Position numbers and translations under genes: made by a program. From Seramator thermalis (GTDB lineage Bacteria > Bacteroidota > Bacteroidia > Bacteroidales > Dysgonomonadaceae): a stretch of 64,000 nucleotides of DNA. Location of the stretch: NCBI RefSeq assembly GCF_004138125.1, contig NZ_RXHS01000005.1:124001-188000 (forward strand), read 5' to 3'. Below are positions 35,880-47,300 of the stretch, one piece after another; the first letter of the stretch is position 1, and every line of letters begins with the position of its first letter. Below the pieces are notes generated by a model. That model did not search any database, was not told where the DNA came from, and was given only the letters and a program-made list of their open reading frames with translations.

Positions 35880-38800
35880 TTAGAATGATAAATTAATTCC
35901 AATCAAGTAATTACGAGTAGAAGGAGTATTCGTTCCTATCGTTAACAGACGTGATCGATATGTATCTGTAACCGCAACATTTTCATCACCATAGGAATTG
36001 GTTTCAGGATCCATGCCGGACTCACTATGGTAGGGCGAGAAAAATACAAATGGATTTTGAACGCTGCAATAAACCCTTAATTGATTGATGCCGGCTTTTT
36101 TTACCCAATCTTGCATGAAATTGTATCCCAAAGAAATATTACGTATCTTTAAATAAGAAGCATCAAAATAACCCAGTGTAGTGCCGTATTTTGGATTATC
36201 ACCTGATAACACACCGGCCGGATTAGGATATTTGGCATCGGTGTTTTCGGGTGTCCAATAATCTACCTGCACATTTCCTCTACGGCCTGTCATCATATTC
36301 AAATATCCTGCCGACGAATAGAGGGTACTGATAAGGATTCCTCCACTTTTAAAAGCCCCCACTACGTTCAGGTCGAATCCTTTATAAGCAACGCGCGTAT
36401 TAAAACCGCCCTGAAAATCGGGATCAACACCCATAATCTGTCGGTCATCCGGCCCAATTTGTCTAACGGGTTTTCCGTTATCATCATAATCGCCTGTGTA
36501 TTTTACTTTTATCATACCTTCATTTCCACCTGGTTCGAGTATTGAAAGATATTGATAATCCTCATCGGTTTTATTCCAAAGGCCGATCTTTTCGTAATCA
36601 TAAATACAATTAATCGGATAGCCGACAAACCACCAGTTAGCTTCATCACGTGTTTGTCCGGATGCCAGGGCAACCAATTTGTTTTTATTGCCATAGAAGT
36701 TTACTCCGGCTTCCCATGTCCATCCATTCACATTTTCCAATATGGTCCCATTAAGAGACAGTTCCCAGCCTTTGTTTTGAGATTCGCCTATATTCGCCAT
36801 ATAGCTGCCGACACCGGAGGTATTAGGCAAATTCACCCCTAACAGAATATCTTTTGTATTGGTTACATAATATTCCAACGAACCTGAAAGCCGATTATTA
36901 AGTAAAGTGAAATCCACTCCATAATTCCATGTTTCAGAATATTCCCAGCCTAAATTTGGATTTGGGAGCTCTGAAACGTAGTATCCTGTGGAATAGGTGT
37001 CCCCAAAATTGTAAGGTCTTGTGCTCAATAATCCCAGTGTTGCATACGGATTAACTGCTTGGTTGGAAGTCTGTCCATAACCGGCACGCAGTTTCAGCAT
37101 ATTTATGGAAGAAATATTTTCCATAAACGATTCGTTTTTAATGTTCCATCCAAGCGAGATTGCCGGATAAGTATGCCATTGATGTCCCGGAGCTAATCGG
37201 GAAGACCCATCAGAACGCAAAACGGCGGTTAACATATAACGATTATCATAATTATACATAATTCGCCCCATCCACGACTTTAATCCGCTTTGATAATAGT
37301 TCTGGTTGTTTGGATTAATCGTAATTTCACCTTGAGCTGTACCCAAATTATAAAATTGGAAATGATCCGCAGGAATATCTTTTGCAGAAATATTAGAACT
37401 GTTGTAACTAGTTTCTTCAGCCGAATACATTCCCATTATGTTTAACTGATGTTTTTCGGCAAACGTGTGGTCGTAAGTCAATAAGTTTTCTACGACCCAA
37501 CTGGTAGTTAACGAATTGCTGATTGAAGCTGTAGATGGAGTGGTAGGTACCGAGCTGAATACTCCTTGGCCTGTATAGCTGCCTCCATTCGTGTTTCTAT
37601 AATTCAAACCGATATTGATGCGATACTTTAACCCTTCAACACCCGGAATCTTTGCTTCACCATACAATGTGTTATATGAGCCAAATGCTTTGCTCTGGTC
37701 TTTCCACTTATCACCTAAATTTTCGATAATTTCTCTCGAATAAACCCATTGTTCATCCAAAGGCATCATGACTGTTCTTTTCCACGTGCCATCTTCATTA
37801 TAAGGATTGGCTATTGGAGAAAGACTTAAAACACCATACAGCCCCAAGCTGCTTCCATTGTTTACAGAATAATTGTTGTTGGTGGTAATGCCGAAGCGTA
37901 AATAATTTCCTATTCCCTGTTCGAGTGCCCCGCGCAATGTAATTCGATTATAGTTTTGTCCCGGAATTACGGCCTCTTCCTGGTAGTAATCTGCGCTAAA
38001 ATTATAGTTCCCTTGTTTAGTTCCGCCTAAAATTGCCAAATTATGATCGGTTACCATGCCTGTTTTATAAAAAAGATCTTGCCAATCGGTATTGACATCG
38101 TCCGATTCGTCTTTTGCATTCTGAAATTTTCCTGCTGCTTTACGTAAAGCCACAAATTCGGGACCGTCCATCATAGGGTATTTGGCAAAAATATCTTTGG
38201 CCCCATAATATCCATTGTATGATATTCGAGCTTTTTGTCCTACGGTTCCTTTATTTGTTGTAACTAAAATTACGCCATTGGCTCCACGTGAACCGTAAAT
38301 CGCCGTTGCAGAGGCATCTTTTAAGATATCGATACTCTTAATATCGTTTGGATTAATATCACCGATTGATCCAGCGAATGGTATTCCATCCAAAACAACC
38401 AAAGGATCGTTGCTTGCATTCAACGAACGAGTCCCACGAATACGAATTTGCATAGCTGCTCCGGGTTTAGAAGAAGTTTGAGCCATTTCCACGCCGGGTA
38501 TTCGTCCTTGCAAGGCCTGAGTAATATTGGAAGAAGGCATTTCTTGAAGAACATCTCCTCTTACAGAAGCTACCGAACCGGTCACGGCTTCTTTTCGCTG
38601 CGTTCCATAGCCTATTACCACTAATTCTTCTAATGCCTGCACATCCGACTCCATGACAACATTCAAGGTGGTTTTACCATTGACAGGAACTACAAGGTTT
38701 TTCATTCCTACAAATCTGAATTCGAGCGATCCGTCGGCAGGGACATTCGGTAGAATGTATTTCCCGTCTATGTCTGTGACAGTTCCATGTGTAGGGTCAC

Positions 38801-38957
38801 CCGATACAATTACGGTTGCACCGATAACCGGCTCGTTGTTTTCATCGGTTACCGTCCCACTTACCGTGATGTTTTGAGCAAACACACTTAAGGATATTAT
38901 CCACAGTATTGCGAATAACCATCCTTTTACTTTAATCGACACATTTTTGTTTTTCAT
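35880..38957 (-). CDS. SusC-family TonB-dependent transporter, second xylan pair
   Basis: The 1025-residue outer-membrane protein has a signal peptide ending in SVFAQ, a carboxypeptidase-regulatory-like domain (VSGTVTDENNEPVIGATV), the LEELVVIGYGTQRKEAVTGSV segment, the plug motif LKDASATAIYGSRGANGV and a beta-barrel ending in IGINLSF. It lies 45 bp after the CBM-containing GH10 gene and before SusD. Import of xylan oligosaccharides is expected from the neighbours. The sequence differs clearly from the other two SusC proteins, so a distinct oligosaccharide range is likely. Confidence 0.94.
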   Translation of the reverse strand: MKNKNVSIKVKGWLFAILWIISLSVFAQNITVSGTVTDENNEPVIGATVIVSGDPTHGTVTDIDGKYILPNVPADGSLEFRFVGMKNLVVPVNGKTTLNVVMESDVQALEELVVIGYGTQRKEAVTGSVASVRGDVLQEMPSSNITQALQGRIPGVEMAQTSSKPGAAMQIRIRGTRSLNASNDPLVVLDGIPFAGSIGDINPNDIKSIDILKDASATAIYGSRGANGVILVTTNKGTVGQKARISYNGYYGAKDIFAKYPMMDGPEFVALRKAAGKFQNAKDESDDVNTDWQDLFYKTGMVTDHNLAILGGTKQGNYNFSADYYQEEAVIPGQNYNRITLRGALEQGIGNYLRFGITTNNNYSVNNGSSLGLYGVLSLSPIANPYNEDGTWKRTVMMPLDEQWVYSREIIENLGDKWKDQSKAFGSYNTLYGEAKIPGVEGLKYRINIGLNYRNTNGGSYTGQGVFSSVPTTPSTASISNSLTTSWVVENLLTYDHTFAEKHQLNIMGMYSAEETSYNSSNISAKDIPADHFQFYNLGTAQGEITINPNNQNYYQSGLKSWMGRIMYNYDNRYMLTAVLRSDGSSRLAPGHQWHTYPAISLGWNIKNESFMENISSINMLKLRAGYGQTSNQAVNPYATLGLLSTRPYNFGDTYSTGYYVSELPNPNLGWEYSETWNYGVDFTLLNNRLSGSLEYYVTNTKDILLGVNLPNTSGVGSYMANIGESQNKGWELSLNGTILENVNGWTWEAGVNFYGNKNKLVALASGQTRDEANWWFVGYPINCIYDYEKIGLWNKTDEDYQYLSILEPGGNEGMIKVKYTGDYDDNGKPVRQIGPDDRQIMGVDPDFQGGFNTRVAYKGFDLNVVGAFKSGGILISTLYSSAGYLNMMTGRRGNVQVDYWTPENTDAKYPNPAGVLSGDNPKYGTTLGYFDASYLKIRNISLGYNFMQDWVKKAGINQLRVYCSVQNPFVFFSPYHSESGMDPETNSYGDENVAVTDTYRSRLLTIGTNTPSTRNYLIGINLSF

Positions 38958-38982
38958 TTTTCTCTAATTTGAATAAAATAAT

Positions 38983-39007
38983 ACACATTAATTTTCAACA
39001 CATTAAT
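38983..39007. repeat. Short direct repeat at the xylanase stop codon
   Basis: The ten bases ACACATTAAT occur at 38983-38992 and 38998-39007, a 15-bp period. The second copy contains the stop codon of the GH10 gene. The repeat fills much of the 45-bp gap before the second SusC. A function is unknown; slippage is a simple explanation. Confidence 0.6.
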
Positions 39008-41252
39008 ACTGCAGTTCGCCTGTAAAATCGGCACTTACATCTCTTCCTGCCAAACCATCGGCGAAGCCTTTGTAAGCATGTTTTCTTTGGTAATCCTTAT
39101 CCCAGAGGCAGGGTGCATCGTTGGGCAACCAATTGACATGTTCATCGGGATGATCCGAAACGCACCAAACTGTTATTCCATACCATTGTGGTTCAGGAAT
39201 AAATTTTTTATACGCTTCTATCACATACCGATATAAGGCAGCTTGCTGTGCATACTGTTCGGGAGTTGGCGAAGCGGTGCCAATGCGAATATCCATTTCT
39301 GAGATTTTGATTAATTTGCCGGTAGCTGCCAGCTTCTGGAACATTTGGGCAATTTTTGTTGTATCGGAAGAGAGTGAGAGATGCATCTGCGTGCCAATTC
39401 CGTCAACTTGTGCTCCTTTGCTTTCGATATAGGTTACATAATCAATCAATCCGTCACATTTGGCCAAAGAATTTTCCAAACCATAATCGTTAATAAATAA
39501 TTTGTCGGTAGGTTTGCCATATTGTCGAGCCAATTTGAATGCCGTTACAGCATAGTCCTTGCCCAAATAGTCCTGCCAATAAAATTCATCTGCTGCCGGT
39601 TCAGTTACATTCTTTCCACTGCGAAGTTGACCGGCATCGTTCATGGATTCATTAACAACATCCCAAGCATGAACGTCATTTTTATAATGATCAACCATTT
39701 GCGAAATCCAGTTTTCCATTGCTTCGCCAATAATTTGTGCTTTTTCTTCATCGGTTTTATCAACAATGATGGGACCGGAACGAAATGTGATCGAGCTTCG
39801 AGTAAGTGTTTTTTCAACAATTTTAATTTCGTCGATATAATAAGTAACATCCGGCAAATAACCCATATCGAAACTTAATTTCACATTTGAAGTGTTGCTT
39901 AATTCCACAGAAATCAGAGTCCATACTCCGGCAACAGTTGTAAAAGCTTCACTAGCTCCGCTTCCTGTCCAGTTCATCCAAGGATATTGATTCCCATCAA
40001 CTCCACCCGGAAATGAAACGCGACCCTTTCCAGCCACATCCGATTTCACATAAAATGAAAAAGTATACGTTTTGGAAGGATCAAGAGTGATCTGATCACT
40101 TTCTAGCTGCAAGTCCCAAGCATTTTTAGAAGTGGAGCTTGAAGTCAATTTGACTGAATAAGAACCTGAAAATTTTTCTGAATTCGAAATTTCAATTCCG
40201 GCACCGGAGTTTGATGCCGACCATCCGGTTAAATCGCCTGTTTCAAAACCGCCATTATTAACATAATTAACTTCCGCAGGAGCAGCATCCAAATCAATCA
40301 CGCTGATGGAGTTGATATCGACATAATAAACCCCCGGCACCTTTCCCATGTCGAAAGCAATTTTTATGGCATTGGCTACAGCCGTAAATGGAACATTTTT
40401 ATTTTCCGAATCGCTCCACACTTCTTTATAAGTAATCTGCGTCCAAGAAGCGGATGTATTAAAAAGCGCACCACCATTTACCCATGGGTAATTGTTTATC
40501 ATACCCTCAAACGACATTCTTCCCTGCCCGGGTGCTTCAGAGCGAATCCAAAAAGAAATTTCGTAGGCATGTCCTACCACTGCCGGGATTTCAGGACTTG
40601 TCAATTGCGTATCCCATTCATTTCCGGCTGTGGTGGTTTCAAAGCGAACAGCCGGTCCGTTGTTCAATCCTGTTCCTTGAACAACGGTTATTCCTGCAGA
40701 ATTATTTCTGTTCCATCCCGTGAACGAACCATCTAACAAAGCACTAACATCCAACTGACTTTCGCCCGGAGAAGGAATGATTTGCGGAGCAATTAAACTG
40801 TTGAGATAACTGGCATTCTGATTTTGGTGCCATACGAGCGTATGACCAAAAACACTTAGATTTGCTTCTTTCAATTTATCGATTAAGCCATCAACTTTTG
40901 TAAAATTCAATTGACCGTTGGAATTAACCATTGCTCCGTGTTTCATGTGATATCCTACCGTAATTTCATCAAAATTCTGATTGACAATATTCCGATAAGT
41001 TTCATTTTCCATATATAAATCTAAATCAATTCCAATTCCCAGAATCATATCGGTGTAAGATTTCAAAACATCATATCGTGAAATTTTCTCTTGCAATGGC
41101 AAAGGCAATTCGGACATAGATACTTCTCCGTAATATGGATCGCGTCCCCATTCCATTTTATCGTCGTAGCACGAAACCAAATTACCGATCATGGCGAACA
41201 GAAGGACGAGTTGCAGCAAAATGTAATTTATTTTTTTTATTATTGATTTCAT
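39003..41252 (-). CDS. GH10 endo-xylanase with two CBM-like modules inserted in the barrel
   Basis: I chose the ATG at 41250-41252 (MKSIIKKIN); four residues more are possible. The 749-residue lipoprotein (lipobox VSC then acidic YDDKME) has a GH10 barrel split in two. The first part, to about residue 155, includes GHTLVWHQNQ. Two tandem CBM4_9-like beta-sandwiches fill about 160-480. The barrel then resumes with acid/base Glu535 (WDVVNES) and nucleophile Glu652 (KISEMDIRIG). This is the layout of Prevotella bryantii Xyn10C and its Bacteroides homologues, surface enzymes that start xylan breakdown. It follows the surface binding protein by 19 bp from the chosen start. Confidence 0.95.
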   Translation of the reverse strand: MKSIIKKINYILLQLVLLFAMIGNLVSCYDDKMEWGRDPYYGEVSMSELPLPLQEKISRYDVLKSYTDMILGIGIDLDLYMENETYRNIVNQNFDEITVGYHMKHGAMVNSNGQLNFTKVDGLIDKLKEANLSVFGHTLVWHQNQNASYLNSLIAPQIIPSPGESQLDVSALLDGSFTGWNRNNSAGITVVQGTGLNNGPAVRFETTTAGNEWDTQLTSPEIPAVVGHAYEISFWIRSEAPGQGRMSFEGMINNYPWVNGGALFNTSASWTQITYKEVWSDSENKNVPFTAVANAIKIAFDMGKVPGVYYVDINSISVIDLDAAPAEVNYVNNGGFETGDLTGWSASNSGAGIEISNSEKFSGSYSVKLTSSSTSKNAWDLQLESDQITLDPSKTYTFSFYVKSDVAGKGRVSFPGGVDGNQYPWMNWTGSGASEAFTTVAGVWTLISVELSNTSNVKLSFDMGYLPDVTYYIDEIKIVEKTLTRSSITFRSGPIIVDKTDEEKAQIIGEAMENWISQMVDHYKNDVHAWDVVNESMNDAGQLRSGKNVTEPAADEFYWQDYLGKDYAVTAFKLARQYGKPTDKLFINDYGLENSLAKCDGLIDYVTYIESKGAQVDGIGTQMHLSLSSDTTKIAQMFQKLAATGKLIKISEMDIRIGTASPTPEQYAQQAALYRYVIEAYKKFIPEPQWYGITVWCVSDHPDEHVNWLPNDAPCLWDKDYQRKHAYKGFADGLAGRDVSADFTGELQY

Positions 41253-41271
41253 AATTTCAATCATTTAATGG

Positions 41272-42597
41272 TTAATCTTCTTCATCGGGAAAATCACTGT
41301 ATGTTGGCGTATTCAGAGGAACCACACGTAGATTATCAAAGTAGATTTTAACATTCGTGGCAACCGGATCAAACACATCGGCCACCCCAATATTATGGAA
41401 CCACGGACCTGCTTGCTTGTAGCTGGCATTCGCCATAGAGGTTACAACGTCACCAAAAGTTTTTCCATTATAATCTTCGCTGAGGCTAAATGGCAAGGTA
41501 ATGGTAAACCAGCAGCCGGGATTTTCAAACTGAATAATTTTTTCGTTTACATACCATGGTCGGTAAATCATGCAGTATCTATCTGTTCCGTAGCCATCGG
41601 CCATAACCATTCTTATAACCCCCGAACTCCATTCACCTTCAACATAAATATCCATTTGTACGCCACAATCGGAAGTCGGGGTGCTTGCCGGAATCACGGA
41701 CAAGAGAGCCGAAGGCCAATTGCTGCTGTTTGTCCAGTAACGAATATCGGCATTTGCAGCGATTGATTTTCCATCTTTATTAAAACACTGATATCCACCT
41801 TGTGATTTGGGCCCGACTCCATTAGTCGGAATCAATTGAGTGAGGGGTGTGCCGGCGTCGTCAATGCCCGATGCCCACGAATAATTGTTTACGTTGTCAA
41901 AATCATGAAATACTCCATTTTTGAAATTGAAACATGCCGGAGAATAAGCTCCTCCATTTGCACCAATAACCAAAAGAGATCCACCATCACCGGAAACACC
42001 TTCAGGAACTGTAACAATACAATATTCCCCTTTTTCATTATCAGAAATGATTCCATCGGTTACTACTACATTACCGGGGAAAGTTACACTCGTAATACCC
42101 TGTAAACCTGTACCATAGATAATTATTTGGTCACCGGGAGTTGGCATGGTATGCGAAATTTCTGTAACTGCAGGCGCCGAAGCCCTAATTTCGAATGAGT
42201 AAACAAAAAAGTTGGTAGCGCTTTTTTCTATCCGAATGGTATTGCGAACTTCCTCCGGAGCTTCAAGTGTAGGCACGTCTTGAGATATCGTGATCCACAT
42301 CGAATTATCAGTTACAAATACAGGATTAAAATAATTATCGTATCCATTGATATATACTTTTTTTACGCCGGTAAAGCCAGAACCTTCGAGACGAATGGTT
42401 TGTCCTAAACGCGCAAATGTAACTTCTCTGTCAGGTACCGCAGATTGAGCATCTTCAAGATAAACCTTAGTTATCTTTACAGGGATTGAATTTGCTTTAT
42501 CATCGCTGTCTTCGCATGAATTTAGCGAAAGGGTAATCGCAATCAATCCTAAAAATAGACATGTCTTTATAAGATTTTTATAACTTTTATTTTTCAT
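41272..42597 (-). CDS. Surface xylan-binding lipoprotein (XusE/SGBP type)
   Basis: The 441-residue lipoprotein has lipobox LNSC (Cys28) followed by strongly acidic EDSDDK, a surface-export type signal. Two IPT/TIG-like domains (FARLGQTIRLEGSGFTGV and TPGDQIIIYGTGLQGI) precede a C-terminal binding domain from about residue 230. That domain is related to those of the mannan-locus binding proteins, with the FHDFDNVNNYSW start and IYFDNLRVVP end. Its location between SusD and the CBM-bearing GH10 matches XusE. It probably binds xylan at the surface. Confidence 0.85.
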   Translation of the reverse strand: MKNKSYKNLIKTCLFLGLIAITLSLNSCEDSDDKANSIPVKITKVYLEDAQSAVPDREVTFARLGQTIRLEGSGFTGVKKVYINGYDNYFNPVFVTDNSMWITISQDVPTLEAPEEVRNTIRIEKSATNFFVYSFEIRASAPAVTEISHTMPTPGDQIIIYGTGLQGITSVTFPGNVVVTDGIISDNEKGEYCIVTVPEGVSGDGGSLLVIGANGGAYSPACFNFKNGVFHDFDNVNNYSWASGIDDAGTPLTQLIPTNGVGPKSQGGYQCFNKDGKSIAANADIRYWTNSSNWPSALLSVIPASTPTSDCGVQMDIYVEGEWSSGVIRMVMADGYGTDRYCMIYRPWYVNEKIIQFENPGCWFTITLPFSLSEDYNGKTFGDVVTSMANASYKQAGPWFHNIGVADVFDPVATNVKIYFDNLRVVPLNTPTYSDFPDEED

Positions 42598-42620
42598 CGG
42601 AATATACTTTTTAATGGTTA

Positions 42621-44288
42621 TTAATCGAACAAGTCTGTTATCCTATCCTCCGTAAATGTGTAGGGAACGGGAGGATCGGCAAGTTTGGGATTTTGAATTA
42701 ATTCAGATTCGGGATATGGAAGCAAAAATATAGCCGGAGTAACCTCACCTACCGCTCTGTTTCCGGGATCAGTTTCCGGATCTATACTGAGGTTATTGGG
42801 AGCACTAAACAAATAGGGAGTTATGGTTCCACGATTTTGATTTTTGATGTAGTTGATTACTTCCTGTTGTTGATAGTAAGCACGGCTTAACAGATCATAC
42901 CAATAGCGTCCTTCCATACAAAATTCAACCCGGCGTTCGTGACGGATATCTTCCCACGTAATACTTGTTTTTGCCGGCAGACCGGCGCGTTTTCGAACGT
43001 CGTTGAAATATTTCAATGCCGTATCATCTGAAGTGCTTGTCGCATTACCCAGAATAGCTTCGGCATAATTGAGATAAACTTCTGCCAACCGGAGCATGTA
43101 ATTATTTAAAGCAGAATTCATCCTCCCGATAGCAGGATTGTCTTTGCTTGAGCCGGTAACGCCTTTTTTGACATTCAGGGTTGTGGAGCTGTTTCCGGAA
43201 ACATTTCGGTTGTAGGTGATGCCTCCATTAGCCTTATTGATTTCGGGATAATGATCTCCATAACCCATCCATGTAGCTTTACGGCGAATGGTATCATTTT
43301 TTTCGTATTCCTTGATCATGTCATACGGGCATCGTGTCCAGTCGCCCCATGCAGCATCATCACCGGTGATTTCGGAACTGTAAGCAAAATAGGCCTGATG
43401 TGTGTTAATAACCCCGTATCCGGTACTGCTATTGAGTCCGGGTACCCACTGAAAGGCGAACATCGACTCCGAATTGTTGTTATATTCGATTTTGAACAAA
43501 TCCGGATAATTATCCATCAACGCAAAAGAACTTTCTTCGATTACTTTTTTAGCTGCTTGTTTTGCCAGATTCAAATAATTTTCATCTCTTGTTCCTACAT
43601 TTGGATTTTCACCATAGTTAGAAGCAACAAAACCTGAATAAGCCAAATAAAAGCGCGATAACATTCCAAAAGCACTGTAACGATTTACCCGCCCAGCTTG
43701 TCCTACTGTTTCGGGTAAATATTTAGCAGCAAATTCCATATCGCGAATAGCAAATTCAAAGGCATCTTTTTGAGTATTGGAATTTACGATAGGGTTGGTT
43801 GTCAACGGCGAAGGATCTTCAGTAATAATCACGTTTCCCCATAATGAAGCAAGATACCAATATGCCGTACCACGCATAAATCTTGCTTCGGCTATGTATT
43901 GATTCTTTACTTCCTGGCTGGCAGAACTTTCATTAATACTTTTGATAACTTTGTTAGATTGTTGAATGACGACATATAGTGAAGCCCATGCGCTTACCAA
44001 TGGTCCTGTCAAACCGGTTACCGACAAGTCTGCAAAGGGATATACATAATCGGAATAGGGGGCATATAAGTTGTAAGACATTCCGTCTCCCAATCCAAAA
44101 TAAAATTTATCGTTGAAATCGAACCAAACTCTGTTATAAAGCGGAGCAGTAAGTGAAGGTAAATTATCGGCCGTCAAACTGCTTCCCGTTATCAGATTGT
44201 TGGGCTTGATATCCAAAAAATCGTTGCACGCGGCAAGTGAAAGTGCTAAAGTTACGACGAATGAAAATATTATATTTTTTGTTTTCAT
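42621..44288 (-). CDS. SusD-family lipoprotein, first xylan pair
   Basis: The 555-residue protein has lipobox LAAC (Cys21) followed by NDFLDIKPNN. SusD motifs include EARFMRGTAYWYLASLWGNV near residue 133 and RHERRVEFCMEGRYWYDLLSRAY near residue 450. It starts 20 bp after the first SusC stop. It should bind xylan chains outside the cell and deliver them to the partner barrel. The overall similarity to the mannan-locus SusD (565 residues) is higher than to the second xylan SusD, judged by motif wording. Confidence 0.94.
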   Translation of the reverse strand: MKTKNIIFSFVVTLALSLAACNDFLDIKPNNLITGSSLTADNLPSLTAPLYNRVWFDFNDKFYFGLGDGMSYNLYAPYSDYVYPFADLSVTGLTGPLVSAWASLYVVIQQSNKVIKSINESSASQEVKNQYIAEARFMRGTAYWYLASLWGNVIITEDPSPLTTNPIVNSNTQKDAFEFAIRDMEFAAKYLPETVGQAGRVNRYSAFGMLSRFYLAYSGFVASNYGENPNVGTRDENYLNLAKQAAKKVIEESSFALMDNYPDLFKIEYNNNSESMFAFQWVPGLNSSTGYGVINTHQAYFAYSSEITGDDAAWGDWTRCPYDMIKEYEKNDTIRRKATWMGYGDHYPEINKANGGITYNRNVSGNSSTTLNVKKGVTGSSKDNPAIGRMNSALNNYMLRLAEVYLNYAEAILGNATSTSDDTALKYFNDVRKRAGLPAKTSITWEDIRHERRVEFCMEGRYWYDLLSRAYYQQQEVINYIKNQNRGTITPYLFSAPNNLSIDPETDPGNRAVGEVTPAIFLLPYPESELIQNPKLADPPVPYTFTEDRITDLFD

Positions 44289-44308
44289 ATTAGATCGTTT
44301 TAAAAAGT

Positions 44309-47300
44309 TTAGAAAGAAACATTGAGTCCTATCGTATAGATTCTTGGAGACGGATATCTTCCGTTGTCTACACCCATTAACTGATTACCACCACTGTAGG
44401 AGATTCCAACTTCGGGATCGTATCCGGTGTATTTCGTGAAAGTATAAGCATTCTGAATATTTGCAAAAACTTTTAAATCCGAAAGGCCTGTGCTGCTGAT
44501 TAATTTTCTCGGGAAAGTATAACCTAACGATATATTCTGAATTCGTAGATATGAACCATCTTCAATAAAACGGTCGCTGAAGGCAAAATCGTAATCGGAT
44601 GTAGCTGTGGATAAAGGCAAACGACACATATTCCGGTCGCCACCTACAATTTTCACGTTTCTGTAATCATTGGGGCCGTTGGGATCTATCAAATCCGTTT
44701 TGGCATAATTCACGGCATAACTGAATAGGTTTGAAATATTACGACGCGGATTTCCCATGTATCGTCGTGCATAGTTGACTACATCATTTCCGTAAACTCC
44801 AGTCAGAAAAATGGTAAGATCTACATTCCCAATCAGGAAAGTGTTGCCAATGCCGTACGTAAATTTTGGCTCGGGATTACCTATGAAAGTGCGGTCTTTT
44901 TGATCAATAATGCCATCTTTGTTTTGATCCTTATAGATATAATCCCCAATCCACAGTCCGTTTTGCTCATCTATGGTCAATCCACTCATGACCGGCATGG
45001 GTTTTACGTTCCCATTTTCATCTTTATAATAAAAATCGGTTGCTTTTTCGAAACGTCCAATTATCTGATAGCCATAAAACTGCCCGATGGGCTGTCCGAC
45101 AACTGTGCGGTTGATGATCGTATAACCGGTTGCTCCCCAACTCGAGTCTTCAATCGAGCGAACATCTTCTCCGGTTTGTGTATTAATGGATAAAACTTTG
45201 TTTCTGTTCAACGTAAATACAACATTGCTGCGCCATTGAAATTGTTTGCGATCGATGTTTACCGTATTCAGTGTAAATTCGAATCCTTTATTTTCTAATG
45301 ATCCCAAATTCACCCATGGCCGACTGCTTGAGCCTTGCCCGGAAGTCCCTACATAGGCGGGTAGAGATGCTTGCAGCAAAAGGTTGTTTGTTTTCTTGTA
45401 GTAAGCATCGGCTATAAATTCTATTCTGCCCTTAAACAAACTCAAATCTACACCGATATTACTCGAGCTGGTTGATTCCCATGTCAAGTCTTCATTGGGT
45501 GTATTGGCGGCGATTAATCCGGAACCCCAATTGGTAGTTGATGTGGCGTATGTAGCCAGCCATGCATAATTGTCGGGAATGTTTTGGTTGCCTACGAGCC
45601 CCCAACCTAAGCGAAGCTTCAAATTGTCGATTGCTGTCGCGTTTTTCATAAAATCTTCTTCTGTGACCCTCCAAGCCAAAGCTGCTGATGGGAACCATCC
45701 GTCGCGATGTTTTGGAGCGAACTTCGAAGAGCGATCGTAACGTAGGGTGCTCGTCAACATATATTTATCTGCGTAAGAATAAAAAACTCGCCCAAAATCC
45801 GAAAGAAGTGCATTTGCACCTGTATATCCGTTGTTGGCAGCAGTGGTCGCATCACCCAGAGTAAGATCTGTAGCTCCATTGGTAGGAAATCCAGTACGCG
45901 AACCATTTAGATATTCCCACGAGGATTTTTGCATTTCATGTCCATACATGGCATTTACTTTGTGCAATCCAAAAATAGCATCGTAGGTCAAAATATTTCG
46001 CCAACTCCAAAACAAATTGTTTTGCTTGGAATAGGTCCCTTCGTTATCGTCCCTGAATTGTGTTTCCGATAAATAATAAGTTGGTTGAAAGCGATAGGTA
46101 TTGAACAAATTATTATTGAACGAATATTCGGTACGGAAGGTCAAATTTTTTATCGGCGTCAATTCCAAATAAGTATTCGATCGTAAATCGTAGGTCTTAT
46201 TGTTGTTGTCAATCAACATGGCCATAGCCATAGGATTGGTTGGCATAAACTGTTCATTCGAAGCAGCAAACGATCCGTCAGGATTACGTACAGGAACGTC
46301 TGGTGGCGTTTTAAGTGCGGTGATAACCAATGATTGATCCGAAACGGTTAATTTCTGAGAGGTATTCGAAAAAGCAAAAGTTACTCCCGCTTTTAAATAA
46401 CTTTTTACTTGCGAGTCGAATGTCCCCGTTAAATTCCATCTTTCAAATCCTGAACCCGCAGCTATTCCGTCTTGATTGGCAAATCCTCCGCTCAAATTGT
46501 ATGTGTTTTTTTCTGTTCCTCCCGAAACATAAAGGTTGTGATTATGCATCAATGCTGTATTGAACAATTCCTCTTGCCAATCCGTCCCTTTTCCCAATAA
46601 ATCGGGACGAACATAATTATTGTTATAACTTATTAGTCCCAACTCGGCTAACGTATTTCTGTGGGTAGCATATTCTTGCAAATTCAACACATCAATTTTC
46701 GTTGGAATTTGTTGCCAGCCCACATATCCGTTATATCCAATAGTGGCTTCTCCTTTTTGTCCTTTTCTAGTGGTAATAAGAATAACGCCATTCGAACCCC
46801 GCGATCCGTAGATAGCAGTCGCCGACGCATCTTTGAGAATATCGACAGATAGAATGTCTGCAGGATTGATTGTAGCCAAGGGATTAGTGTTAACATTCGA
46901 TGCGCTCGATGATCCTCCTTCAATGATTACTCCATCTACAACATAGATTGGCTCGTTGGATGCATTCAACGAATTGACTCCTCGAATACGAATGGTCGAA
47001 CTTGACCCCGGAATGCCTGAATTTTGCTGTACTTGTACTCCTGCTGCACGACCCTGTAGTACTTGATCGATTGAGGTTGAGATGGATTGTTGTATCGCTT
47101 CACTGCCTACCGATACGACAGAACCTGTCAAGTCGCTTCTTCTCATCTGTCCATACCCAATCACTACGACTTCTTCCAATCCCAAAACATCGGATTCCAT
47201 TACCACATTAATGACTCTCTGGTTGCCAATTTTAACGGTTTTTGTTTTAAAACCAATGTAAGAAAATGTAATTGACGAGTTTGGAGATACAACAAGGTTG

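Noticed and set aside
38983-39007. Direct repeat considered as an attachment site or mobile-element scar
   Set aside because: It is only ten bases with a 15-bp period, with no integrase, transposase or inverted ends nearby.
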